Source: Diphasiastrum complanatum
Taxonomy: Eukaryota > Streptophyta > Lycopodiopsida > Lycopodiales > Lycopodiaceae
Length of the DNA: 64,000 nucleotides
Assembly: GCA_029204225.1 (NCBI GenBank)
Contig: CM055114.1
Coordinates: 16,074,879 to 16,138,878 of the forward strand
Direction of reading: 5' to 3'
Each line of letters opens with the position of its first letter. Position 1 is the stretch's first letter. Shown one piece after another: positions 32,821-43,161 of the stretch. A program made the position numbers and the translations under genes. The notes beneath the pieces are model-generated. The model saw nothing but the letters and a program-made list of their open reading frames with translations, was not told where the DNA came from and did not search any database.

Positions 32821-33890
32821 GCATAGTTTCTGCCAATAGAACTTTGATCCATCATAAGAATGACCTTCTTCCTAAGAATAGATCTCCTTTCAATGATCAT
32901 GTAATGCTCAAAATAGAAACAACCATAATTGATATAGAGAATAGTGTCCACTTGGGATGCTTCACTATTTCTCACATCAATTTTACATGTAAAAATGTGA
33001 CTAGAACATGAAGAATCAAATAGAATGTGAGATGATTCCACCATGATTCCAACTCTGAACTCTCTAGAAAAATATAACAAACAAACAATAAATGTGAGTG
33101 ATCAACTTTTTCTTGCATGTTTTCTCCTCCTTTGTCCTTTGTTGCCTTGTATCCACCATGATACTCCATGAATGAGCCTCCATCTTCATCTTGCCACAAG
33201 AAACCATCAAACCTTGGAAATCCATGAGTAGGTGAGTACATAAATGATGCAAATCCAGCACCACATGACTCCATAAACCAAGTAGTTTGCACTAGTCCAT
33301 CTTCAAGATCTACTTGACACAAGAAAATGACCATGAATTCACCAAAAATTGACAATCTCCAAGTATTGGCACCAAGTAGCTCAACACTTGAGAACTTAGC
33401 CATGGATGACTGACATAATGAACCTCCAATAGGTTCATTTCCATCAGCAAAATCAGCCAAGAATGCTAGTACAAATCCAACATCAAAACAATGCTCACCA
33501 ATGTAGCTAGTTTTACCATATCTTGACAATCTGCACACATCCACATGAAATTGCTCAAACATGAGATAGAACAAGTAAAGTAAACTTGAACAACACTTCC
33601 TTGCTGCTCCTTTGACCTTAGTTGAGTCTTCAATATGCTGCAAAAACAGATCCATAACACCATTGCCAGTTACCTCTCCTTTGATGCTCTTGACTAGCTC
33701 CAAATTGCCAACTTCTCTTTTGACTAGTTGAAGCGCTTTGAGATCAACGTCTTGATCTTCAACTTGACCATCAAAGTCATTGAACAAAATTTGTTTTCCA
33801 GATCCATTACTTGATTTTATAGCAAGATAACATCCATCCACTTGCATAGTTCCATGTACACAAGAAGGTCCTCCAAAAGATGTTCCACTC
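32802..33890 (-). CDS. Unidentified module occupying the RT position
   Basis: The upstream Copia frame reads into RT's first residues (AMDLEYQALMKSGT) and then departs from Copia. Non-Copia sequence follows: VEDQDVDLKAL, ELVKSIKGEVTGNGVMDLF, GAARKC, VDLEDGLV with FMESCGA, DEDGGSFMEYH and KVDHSHLLFVCYIF. The last part shifts frame (CKIDVRNSEASQVDTI to RSIGS, stop). Copia resumes exactly at HWKLGKRVLRYI. The same pieces occur in the 21955-25029 ORF, where the DLEDGLV-MESCGA block comes first rather than second. Most of the module is fused in frame to integrase in an 896-codon ORF. Function unknown. Confidence 0.75.
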
Positions 33891-35662
33891 TTCATAAGAG
33901 CTTGATACTCAAGATCCATTGCTTGGATCCACTCCTCTTGTTTCCTTGCTTGATCTACACTTGTAGGCTCATCCAAAGAGGTTAGGAAAGTAGCATAATT
34001 TCTAGAAACTACTTGCTTACCCTTTTGATCATATGTGAGCCTTGAAGGTACTTGTCTTTCTCTTGATGTTCTCCTTGGCTTTTGACTTGATGAAGGTCCA
34101 TCATCACCACCATCCAAAGTAGGATCCTTCTCTACTTTACCATCAATCATGCTTGAAGACACCTTTGGAATGTTTCCCTCATCAAAAATGACATCTCTAC
34201 CAACAATCACTTTGTTAGTAGAAGGAATGTAAACCTTGTAGGCTTTACTCACCTCACTATATCCAACAAAAATACCTCTTCTTGAAGATGGATCCTCCTT
34301 GGTCCTATCATCAAGAGTAATGTTGACATAGCATGTGCATCCAAAGGTTCTTAGAAAGTTGACACTCGGCCTCCTCTTGAATAGCATCTCAAAAGGTGTC
34401 CTTCCATCCAAAATAGCACTCAGCCACCTATTGCACAAGAAATTGGCACACAACAAAGCTTGATCCCAAAATGGTTTGTCAAGATTAGCACTTAACCTCA
34501 TAGCTTTAGCACTTTCACATAAAGTTCTATTCTTCCTTTTAGCCACTCCATTTTGTTGTGGGGTCCTTGATGTTGTATACTCCCTCTTGATCCCATGCTC
34601 ATCACAAAAGGCCTTGAACTTGTTAGATATGTACTCACCACCATTGTCACCTCTCAAGCACTTGATCTTTGTGGAAAATTGGTTCTCCCTTGCATTCTTG
34701 AACTTGACAAAGACATCATACACTTCATCCTTGCTCTTTAGTAGATAGATCCAACAAAATCTACTAAAATCATCAATGAATGTTACATACATCTTAGCTC
34801 CACTATTGCTAATTGTAGTAAATCCATGAATATCCGAATGTACAAGTTGAAAAGGATTTGTAGATCTAGAAATAGGTCTAGTATAAGGTAGTCTATGTGA
34901 CTTAGACAAAGGACAAGCCTCACAAACATGATTGTCATTACTTAAGGAACTTGGAAGACCAATCACAACCTTCTTCCTTGCCATTACCTCCAATGACTTG
35001 AAGTTGAGGTGTCCCATCCTTTCGTGCCAAACCTCTTGAATAGAAATTTGCTCCCTTGCAATACATCCAACTTGGTTAGCAATAACACAAGCATCAAGTT
35101 TGAACAACTTCCCTTGCCTTTTACCTTTTCCAATCAAGACATCCTTCCTTTTGATCAAACAAGCATCTCCATCAAACTCCACCTTGAGGCCCTTACTTAG
35201 CATTTGACTCACACTAAGCAAATTCTTGGTAATAGATGAAATAAACAAGACATCTTCCAAATGAACATTCCTATTTGTAGAGAGAGAAATAGGAATTGTT
35301 CCAATCCCTTTGATTGCACACTCACCATCATTGGCCGTGTAGATCACCCTCTTGTCATCTCCATATGCCAACAAAGAAGTGAAGTACTCTTTGTGAAAGG
35401 TCATGTGTGAACTTGCTCCACTATCAATCCACCAAGGATCTAGATCTCCATCATTAGCAAGCATACATGAAGACATCACAAAAGCATCATCATTTGCATC
35501 TTGCACATCCAAACCATCCTCATCAAGAGTAAGATTACCTTGCTTGTCTCCTTGATCTCTCTTCTTCTTGTAGCACTCACTTGCAAAGTGTCCTTTGATG
35601 CCAAAATAGAAGCACTTGAGCTTTGATCTATCCTTCTTTTTGCCACTTGAAAAAGCATCCAC
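33891..35662 (-). CDS. pol: Copia protease-integrase polyprotein part, damaged
   Basis: Part of an 896-codon ORF (35662-32972). The zinc knuckle is CFYFGIKGHFASEC, with the second Cys changed to Phe. The protease active site WWIDSGASSHMT is intact (Asp at residue 80). GAG-pre-integrase HERMGHLNFKSLEV and CEACPLSKSHRLPY are present. The integrase core has HSDIHG and RGDNGGEY, but the third catalytic residue is lost: NGVAKRKNR where the family has NGVAERKNR. A C-terminal GIFVGYSEVSKAYKVY block follows. With Glu changed to Lys, integration activity is not expected. Confidence 0.88.
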
Positions 35663-36120
35663 TTGATCTTGCTCTTTAGATCACTTGCTTTGGTTTTGCC
35701 CTTGAATTTGCCCTTTGTGAACATAGCATTCTCTTGAAGTGTCGATGTAGATCCACCTCTTGCTTGAAGCCTATATTCCTCATTGATCAAGATTTTTTGA
35801 AGATCCATAAAACTTGGCAAAGTCTTTTGAATAGCAATACTTTGAACAATGTTAGCATAATCATCCAACAAGCCATTAAGAATCACTTGAATAAGCTCTC
35901 CTTCCTTAATGCTTTCATCTATGCAAGCTAACTCATCATTCAATGCTTTCATTCTCAAAACAAAAGTACTTGGACTTTCTTCATTCTTTTGCAAACAAGA
36001 AAAGATTTGCCTTCTTAGAGTCAACACTCTAGAAGTAGACTTGGATTCATAAAGCTTCTTCAATGAATTCCAAGCTTCCAAAGATGATGTGCACTTACCA
36101 ACTTCCTTGAGAAGTATCAT
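35476..36120 (-). pseudogene. gag: Copia gag, N-terminus missing
   Basis: LLKEVGKCTSSLEAWNSLKK, STSRVLTLRRQIF and IAIQKTLPSFMDLQ are Retrotran_gag_2. Compared with the 1,024-codon ORF about 70 N-terminal residues (the NYSTWKVRM part) are absent. The frame shifts near 35660 before the zinc knuckle, which lies in the next ORF. A complete Gag is therefore not encoded. Confidence 0.85.
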
Positions 36121-36590
36121 GGAATCTTGATCAACCTATGATCTATCCTCAATCTAATGACTTTTGCCACTTCCTAAGATTGAAACACACTCAAATGAAG
36201 TCCAGCAACCTCACTATCTAGAGATCCAATCAAAATTAGGGTTTTGACAAAATCACAAAAAATTGACTATTCCAAATCTACATGCAAATGCTGAAAATTT
36301 GATATGCAATCTATAAGCCACCACTTAGGCTGAACCAATGATCCAAAAATCGGCCAAATCCAGCATGTGAATTCAAAAAATGGAATGGAACAAGTATATT
36401 GACCTATTTAGTATTTTGATCTACAAAAGATCCAATCTACAAAAGCAAAAAATCCGATTTTGGTGTAGAATCCTCTCTAGCATGCTCTAGACTTGATATC
36501 TTCACCAAATCATTGATAGATCTGATTTCTTGGATCTTAAGGATCTGAAATCTTTCACATGGTATCAGAGCTTGTGTTTCAGGTTATGAC
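36121..36590. other. Leader region with a U5-PBS segment in the wrong orientation
   Basis: On the + strand GGATCTGAAATCTTTCACA is followed by TGGTATCAGAGC (36560-36571). For this minus-strand element they should read the other way. The rest (36121-36500) is non-coding. The 66 bp expected at the U5 end of the right LTR are missing and replaced by this segment. Confidence 0.7.
36560..36571 (+). other. Primer-binding site, inverted relative to its element
   Basis: Exact TGGTATCAGAGC directly after an LTR end TTTCACA, on the + strand, inside a minus-strand element. Confidence 0.88.
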
Positions 36591-37172
36591 TACCAATTTC
36601 ACCAATGTAGAAAAATCAGCATCTACACACAATTTGAGATGCAAACACTAGTAGAACTTGATCAAACTTGAATGAAATGATTATGTACTGTTGTTGTCCG
36701 TACAAAACCAGCAAGCTATTGTATTTCACACGTGTGGATCCAAAAATAGCAAATATAGATGATTCTACACATAGAATTGCAAGCAATCACCAAGATAGTG
36801 CACCAATGGATAGTAGAACCCAAGAGAACCATGTATAAGCATGAAATGAGATAGAGAAGAGAGAAGATGACTCTCTCCATGAGTTACATCCTTTTATAAT
36901 AGGTCCAAACCCTATTTGACCACTTGGATTTCCCACCAAAATGCTAACCCTACCAATTTTGGGTCTAGATTCAATGTACCCAACTTATTCAAATTGAATC
37001 TACTCAAACTCGCATTCTATCTTTCCCACACTTTCAAAAAGTGTTTATTCAAATGAAATTTAGACTAATGAACTCTGAAAAGTCAACTTCTAAGTCTAAA
37101 ACAAGTTTTGGCCTCAATATGCCAAATATGGAAATATTGCAAAATGTGATGAAACTAGTTGAATCTTTCACA
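36591..37172 (-). mobile_element. 5' LTR (family C), U5 end missing
   Basis: Collinear with 31650-32234 of the other LTR, ending TTTCACA next to the TSD. CACACGTGTG is at 36727-36736 and the TATA-like stretch near 36895. Confidence 0.9.
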
Positions 37173-37177
37173 TACCC

Positions 37178-37560
37178 CACCTGTCAATCAGTACATTTAC
37201 AACTTGATCTTGATCCTAACTAATAATGGATGCTCAACTTGAATCTGGATCTACCAGAATTCAAATATCTACATTCTACAATCTATTTCAAATATTTCTT
37301 GGGTTCTTATAGATTGTAGATTATTACTAATATAATCTAACAAAGGACAGTGAATAAAAATGAAACCAATCCTACTGAAAACATCAGAATAGCAAAACCA
37401 ATCCTAACTAAGAATTATAAGGACTAGCAAAAGTGCTTATTACAAATATCACTCAATATTTGTAACAAGAACTCCTCAGGGAGTCAAGCACAAAGCAGCA
37501 TCAGATTAGATTGATTGTGATCTGCCTTGTGTGAGAAATTGGCAAAAATCTAGCTTGGTA
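37178..37560. other. Gene-free stretch
   Basis: AT-rich, no frame or repeat recognised. It may be leader sequence of the older LTR-like block to its right or of its target. Confidence 0.4.
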
Positions 37561-38370
37561 TTTTTTATGATAGAAGTTTGTAAGTGAATCTCACATGTGT
37601 GGAGGATGTTCCCACGTGTGGAGAATTGTAAAGTAAATAAAAATGTTTGATATAGGGGTCTCATAGAATTTCATAGTCAAGCATTTAGGTGTAGGATGTT
37701 GATAGGGTCAAATCTGGCATAGATGGCAAATTATCCATTTCCACTTGTAATGCCACTATTGAGCCAAAATAGAGTAGGAGGCCAAACTTGTGCCAATTAG
37801 AGTGTAGACAAGTGTAATGCTTTTGTTTGATGAAGTTTAAGAGGTCCAATAGGACTTAGAGGTGGAACCATGAGTGGTCCAATAGAATTTGAGGTTTGCT
37901 TGAAAATGGTCCAATAGAATTTAGAGGTGCATGGATCAATGGTCCAATAGGATTAAGAGGTGGCAAAGTGTGGTCCAATCATAGTTAAGCATAGTGGTAG
38001 CTCATGGATCTACTAGTATCATTGTACTCCTCATTTGGATCTAATTGATTTTGAGATTGAGTGGATTTTGAGTGTAAGTGATTTTCTAGCTTTATTTCTC
38101 TACCCAAGAGCTATTGATGATTTTCTCTCTCTACCCAAGGAGAGCAGCTTCTTTTGCCTTAGATTACTTTTGGAACACTTCCCACATGTGTGAGTGTGAG
38201 TTGGAAGTGATTGAATGCATGTAGTAGTGTGTTTTTGTCATAGAATCAAAGATAGATCTTGAATCTCAATCTAGTCTTGATCTTGGTGGATCTACATGTC
38301 TTAAGAGATCACAAGTACATGTTGTGGACAGTCCACACGTGTGAAATCAACATTTTTCACCTCACTATAA
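37561..38370 (+). repeat. LTR-like block with five CCAAT boxes
   Basis: The block carries the motifs seen in the window's LTRs: CACATGTGTGG (37595), CCACGTGTGG (37612), CCCACATGTGTG (38169) and exact CACACGTGTG (38334-38343). A CT-rich tract lies near 38120. It ends near TTTTTCACCTC, next to a minus-strand Copia integrase scrap. I cannot fix exact borders. Confidence 0.5.
37842..37980 (+). promoter_or_regulatory. Array of five GGTCCAAT elements
   Basis: CCAAT begins at 37846, 37879, 37911, 37944 and 37975, spacings 33, 32, 33 and 31 bp. Most units read GGTCCAATAG-[AG]-[AC]-TT-N-AGAGGTG. CCAAT is the core bound by NF-Y; the even spacing of about three helical turns puts the sites on one face of the DNA. 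Confidence 0.75.
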
Positions 38371-38815
38371 CCAACAACTTTCTTTGAAGATGGATCTTCC
38401 TTTGTCCTAACATCAAGAGTAATGTTGATATATCAAATGCATCCAAAAGTTTTGAAAAAATTGACACTCGGCCTCCTACCATATAACATCTCAAAAGGGG
38501 GTTTTCCATCCAATATCACACTCGGGCATCTATTGCATAGAAAATTAGCACACAACAAAGCTTGATCCCAAAGGATTTAGGAATATTTGCACCTAACCTC
38601 ATTGTTTTGGCTCCTTCAAATAAGGCTCTATTCTTTCTCTCGGCGACTCCATTTTGTTGTAGTGTCCTTGGGCTTGTGTACTCTCTCTTGATCCCATTTG
38701 CATCACAAAATGCTTTTAACTCTATAGAAATATACTCACCACCATTGTCACTCCTCAAGAACTTGATCTTTGTAGAAATTTGGACCTCCCTTGCAAACTT
38801 GAACTTGACAAAGAC
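38371..38815 (-). pseudogene. pol: Copia integrase fragment
   Basis: MRSDNGGEYISIELKAFCDA, TSPRTLQQNGVAERKNRAL and AKTMRLGANIPKSFG are the second half of the integrase core, followed by FEMLYGRRPSVNF-like sequence to 38371. Here the catalytic Glu (VAERKNR) is kept. Everything upstream of the SDNGG region is cut at about 38815, where unrelated DNA begins. Confidence 0.85.
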
Positions 38816-39307
38816 ATACGGGCTTCATTCTCTTCGTTTTCCTGCTCCAATGTCAGCCCTTTTGTTGCCAGGAAATAGTTATTCTTCTGATTATAGTCTT
38901 CTTGAAATGATAAATTTGGATAGCCACTCATTCCTTGATTGCCCAGACTAGCCAGAATTCTGAAAATTTTCTTTTGGATTTTTTCAAGTGAGAGAGAAGC
39001 ACTTCAACTTCTCATTTGTGAAGTTTTGTTTCTTTGTAAATTTTTTTTTTTTCAGTTTTTCATTCTGAAATTTTGCAGATTTAAATTAAAAACAAAAACT
39101 AAGCTAACCCTACACTCGCAGATTAGGTCATGAGAAAAAAAGTGTAAAAAACCTAAAAAAAATACCCTGCCAAAATTTTAAAGTCCTAATATATTAGGGC
39201 TAAATAATATTAAAAAGAAAAAAATGCCTAAATCTAACCCTAACCACAACCCTCCGCCCCCCCCCCGCTACGCCTTCCCTATCATCTCTCTCTCCCCTCA
39301 TCGTCTC
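38816..39307. other. Gene-free stretch
   Basis: No retroelement match seen. A Phe/Leu-rich frame at 38939-39133 is compositional. A C-rich run is at about 39257-39267, with a short CTAACCCTAACC near 39236. Confidence 0.4.
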
Positions 39308-39474
39308 ATCTCTGGCCGTACCCTTGGCCTATCCCCTAGCCCTTCTCTCACATAACTCTCTCTCCTCTCCTCGCGCGGCGCTAAATCCCCTCCTCTCTGT
39401 CTCTCCCTAACCCCCCATCTCTGGCCGTACACTTGGCCTATTCCCTAGCCCCTCTCTCACATAACTCTCTCCTC
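39308..39474. repeat. Tandem duplication, 109-bp period
   Basis: ATCTCTGGCCGTAC begins at 39308 and 39417. Each copy continues with CTTGGCCTAT-[CT]-CCCTAGCCC and a CT-rich tail for about 58 bp. The tract is pyrimidine-rich and unlike its AT-rich surroundings. Confidence 0.85.
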
Positions 39475-40600
39475 CTCTCTCGCTCTACGATGCCCTCCCC
39501 TCTTTGCCTGCGGCACCCAATGTCCGGGAATATTTTGGAATCTATTTTCTAAGAATATTCCCAATGATATTGTCTTCCCTATCCTCTCCTATGTGTCCGA
39601 GAAATTTTTTTTTTGCCGTAAATCTTGGTGATTTCCTACGGTTCCTTAAGTTGATAATTTCGATTTTGCTTCTTATTCTATAACTCCACATAACTTATAA
39701 GTGTGGGCTCTGATTTCAATGGAGTAAAAGAAAAAGTGATCAGAATAACGAGTCTGACATTGAGAAGGTGTCAAAATTATGTAATTATTACGTTTCAATT
39801 ATATTTTTTTCAAGACCCCTTTTCCCTCAAGCAAATTTCCTTGTATTTAATTTGTGTATTTTCAGATCCTCAAATAATCTACGTCTGATCTTGGAATTGA
39901 ATGTAGTACAAAGAAAAAGCGCTCAGTTTCACATGATCTACAAGTTTTTATCAATTTTATTTTCACTCATCGTAGAACTCTGAGTTTTAAGTGGGTGGAG
40001 AAAAGAGCATTTAAATTGTTTTTTGAAGTCCCTTGCACATAAACTTCAACTCATAACACAATGACATTTGTTTTGGGACTTTGACCTAAAAAAGAATAAT
40101 CTTTCTTGGTGTTTTTAATGGTCCTAATTTTAGGCCAAAATCATGGATTTTTTTAATAAATCTCTAAATTTTGTTTTTAAAAAAAGACAAAAAATGCATA
40201 TTTTGAATAAAGGACTACATATTTTTTGTTGCAAACTTCATAAAACCATCATAATTACAAATGAAATAATAATTCAAGAGAACAAATGATTTACTAACTC
40301 GAAATTCCATTGAGATATGAAACAACCTAAATTATATTCGCACATTCTCTTTTTTAAAGTAGATTTTCTAAGAAATTTTCACTGATGCCTCTCAATTCAA
40401 AAGTTGACATATTCTCAACACTCTCATTTTCAGCTGATGAAGTGGAAGACCTGTGTTCTTCATCAGAGCCCTAGCATATCTTCATCAGAATTCGCGTCTA
40501 ATGTTGACAAAAAACCTTGTAAATCAGCTTTCTTTGTTGATGACGAGTGGAGGATGATGGTTTTTCCAATAATCCAAATCGTTCTTTCAATATAGATATA
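39475..40600. other. AT-rich stretch downstream of the DUF7869-like gene
   Basis: No gene supported. It probably includes 3' flanking or intron DNA of the minus-strand gene to the right. The last 220 bp read as decayed continuation of that protein. Confidence 0.4.
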
Positions 40601-42286
40601 GTTGACTTTCGTAGATGATTGGTCATTGTTAATTCAAACTTAAATACCAAAACATCTACATCTTGTAGACTCAAATCGTCGACTCGGGTTGATTTTTTGG
40701 CAATCTCTTTCTCTTGCCCTTTGGATCTACTTGTAGCATTTCGAGTTCGTACCTTCCCAAAAAAACATTCGTTGAAGTGGTGTGCAATCAATGGACACGT
40801 AGTACTTTTGTTTGATTGCTATTTTGAATAAAACCAAGTACTTTGGCAATCCAAAATGGATGTCCTTCATTGTTTTCTGAAGCTAGAAGTGCAACAAGGC
40901 TTCCAATTTGGATTTCATTCAAATCACCATGCCATTTTATTTTTGCAGCTTTAACACTTTGTCTATTCTTCCTTGAGCCCACATAAATGTCAATGAAATT
41001 CTTCAGTTGTTGATGTATGTTCGAGATTGTTAATAATATAATGTCTGATTCATTACATTTGATTTTAAACTGGTGTTGAAAGCTTATATCTTTAATATTA
41101 GCTACGCATCATTTTGTTTCATCGGACACCTTAACATAATCACAAAAATTATGTGTGTTGATCAATGACACGTTTGGCTTTGGCACATACGATTCTTTGA
41201 CAATGCTTTGAAGCACTGGTAAAGAAAATGCTTTCTTGTGTCTCAACCTCTTAGAAAAGTAACTAAACATTTGATCAATTTGATCGTGGGTATGTCCTAC
41301 CAACAAAAATACTATTTTTACTTTTTTGAAAAAATATTTCTCTACTAGCATGGACAAGTATGCCAAAACAGTTTGGTTTTTATTTTCCCTAGCAGTGTTG
41401 TCAAGCTGCAAATAAAGTATTTCCGGAAGGTTTTTACCAAATTTGCAAATTATCTTATGTACAATGGTGATCGTCAAATTTGGATCGTTGTGAACATTGG
41501 GATAATTAAAAAAGACTTTGGACTCCAAAGTGCCATTAAACACAAGCGCTCCAACGAGATGAACCTGAATAAAATCTGCCTCGTTCAAATTTTTGGGCAC
41601 TCTGACAAAATGAGACAAGATTGTTTTCTTCTGATTCATGCCATCAATAACAAGGCCCAGATATTTTTGTGGACATTCCAAACATTTCTTTTGATGCTTG
41701 GCCAACTTTTGTCTTTCAACTGTTTGTTGATCTCTGTGCACTTGAAGGGATTTTGCAGCATCCATTGAAAATACAATGATTCACTTATTTAATAAAATAA
41801 AGATCATACTATAATGATATTAAAAAAGATTGCAACTTAAATTTTTTCAAAACAAAAAGTATTAAAATGAATGACAAATTTGATTAATATTTACCTTTCT
41901 CATCATTGGTCTTTGCAAGTTGTTTTGCAGACTTTAACAACTCGCAAGTGGAGCATACTATCATTCGTGATTTTTTGGAAATCTTTACCAGTCCAAAATC
42001 TCTTTTCCAAATTCTAAGAAAATATGAGTAACTCAAATAGGGAACATGTTTTGTTTTGGCAAACTCTTTGTACATCAAAAATATTTCTAATTTTGTAAAA
42101 TTATCTAGCAAGTGAAGGATCCCCTTAATATTGGTTCTTTCTGAAGTCGTACATGCATTTGTTGCGGCCGGAATTGCTTTGTAAGCTTTGCGACAAATGT
42201 CCAAAGCATTTAAAAAATATGAATAGGAGTTTTTGTCCGGCCTCACTGTTGCACATAAATAGTAATTTCTCTCATTCTTACTTCAT
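40601..42286 (-). pseudogene. DUF7869-type gene, nearly open
   Basis: Not a retroelement protein. Exon 42286-41884 encodes NSYSYFLNALDICRKAY and a CSTCELLKSAKQLAK cysteine pair. It ends in a donor-like GAAAG|GTAAAT, followed by about 110 bp of AT-rich intron. From 41765 the frame reads IDGMNQKKTILSHF, LVGALVFNG, NDPNLTITIVHKI, LYLQLDNTARENKNQ, FLLVGHTHDQIDQMF and YFSKRLRHKKAFSL. These are the signature phrases of the family catalogued as DUF7869 (QLDN-ENKN and VGHTH-DIDQ-FS). The same frame runs on to 40788 with one TGA near 41107, giving GSLVALLASENNEGHPFWIA, KVLG and a final VH where relatives have VHW (TGG to TGA). A short decayed tail follows. The 5' exons are cut off by the Copia at 42310. 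The biochemical function of this family is not known to me. Confidence 0.7.
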
Positions 42287-42309
42287 AAAAAAAATTTGAT
42301 CTTAATAGA

Positions 42310-43161
42310 TGGAAGCTAAAAGATGGAAAGGCTTTTGCAATGATCATCCTAAACATTTTGGATACTCTCGGCCATATATGCAAAGCCCAGACAAAATGTA
42401 AAATATAGTTTCCAAGCTACATCTCAGGAAAAAATTTTACTCCCTCAAGATGGTGAATGGTGATTCTCTACAGAATCACATCAACCAATTCAAGAACCTG
42501 CTGAAGCAAATGGCCGCTGTCGGATCTGTCATAGATGATCAAGACGCAGTGATGGAACTGCTTACAAACTTGCCAAACTCATACGACAGCTGGGTGATGA
42601 TCATCAGGTGATGATCATCACGACACATCCAGAACTGACTCTTTCAAGAGTCATTACAATGTTGTTGTAGAAAGACACACGGAGGAATGAAGCCTCAAGT
42701 TCCTCAACTGATTTTCACGCCTTGTACACCAACAAGAGCACGACTAAACAGAAGAAGAAGAAAGGCTCGAAGCAATCAAAACAAGACTAGAAACCGGCAC
42801 AACACAAAGAACAATCGAATCCGCAAACAAAGAAGAAGTTGTTCTGCAGATACTGCAAACGAAACAACCACGAAATTCAAGACTGTCGGATATTACAAGC
42901 TAAGAACAAAGGGGGCAGTCGAATCAAGTGGCCAATGTAGCTACAGAAGCTCCACAGCCCATTCAAGAAGCGGATCATGATGCCTTCATGACCAGCCATC
43001 AAGGAGCATCCAGCAACAATTCTTGGTTTCTGGATTCCGGTGCCACTCAGCATATGACCAGCCTCATTGGCTATTTCGAGTCCTATACACTCTATAGTAC
43101 CAACAAATATGTTCACCTTGGCGACAATAGCACAATGCTATTAAAGGTGAAGGTACTATAA
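42310..43161 (+). pseudogene. gag: Copia gag and protease start, broken
   Basis: HLRKKFYSLKMVNGDSL, NHINQFKNLLKQMAA and DDQDAVMELLTNLPNSYD are Retrotran_gag_2. Then come a basic linker, the zinc knuckle CRYCKRNNHEIQDC and the protease site SWFLDSGATQHMTS followed by KYVHLGDNST. Several frameshifts and stops separate these. There is no 5' LTR; the sequence starts within gag beside the DUF7869-like gene. Confidence 0.82.

Larger units (their letters stand above)
31580..37177 (-). mobile_element. Complete Copia insertion with replaced RT, TSD TACCC
   Basis: Flanked by TACCC at 31580-31584 and 37173-37177, a clean 5-bp target duplication. Minus-strand order: 5' LTR 37172-36591, disturbed U5/PBS region, truncated gag, protease and integrase, an inserted module where RT belongs, RNase H, polypurine tract and 3' LTR 32234-31585. 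The LTRs differ at only a few percent of positions by eye, so the insertion is fairly young. With no RT and a damaged integrase it cannot move on its own. Confidence 0.9.

Noticed and set aside
32802-33080. Separate small gene at the end of the module
   Set aside because: Its sequence (IDVRNSEAS on) is the continuation of the module after a frameshift, as shown by the C-terminus of the 1,024-codon ORF.
34476-35200. + strand frames within the integrase region
   Set aside because: Antisense to a clear Copia integrase; no independent support.
39230-39255. CTAACCCTAACC resembling telomere repeat
   Set aside because: Only about two units; no array.
41373-41768. 131-codon + strand frame opposite the DUF7869-like gene
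   Set aside because: The minus strand carries the conserved family phrases; the + frame has none.
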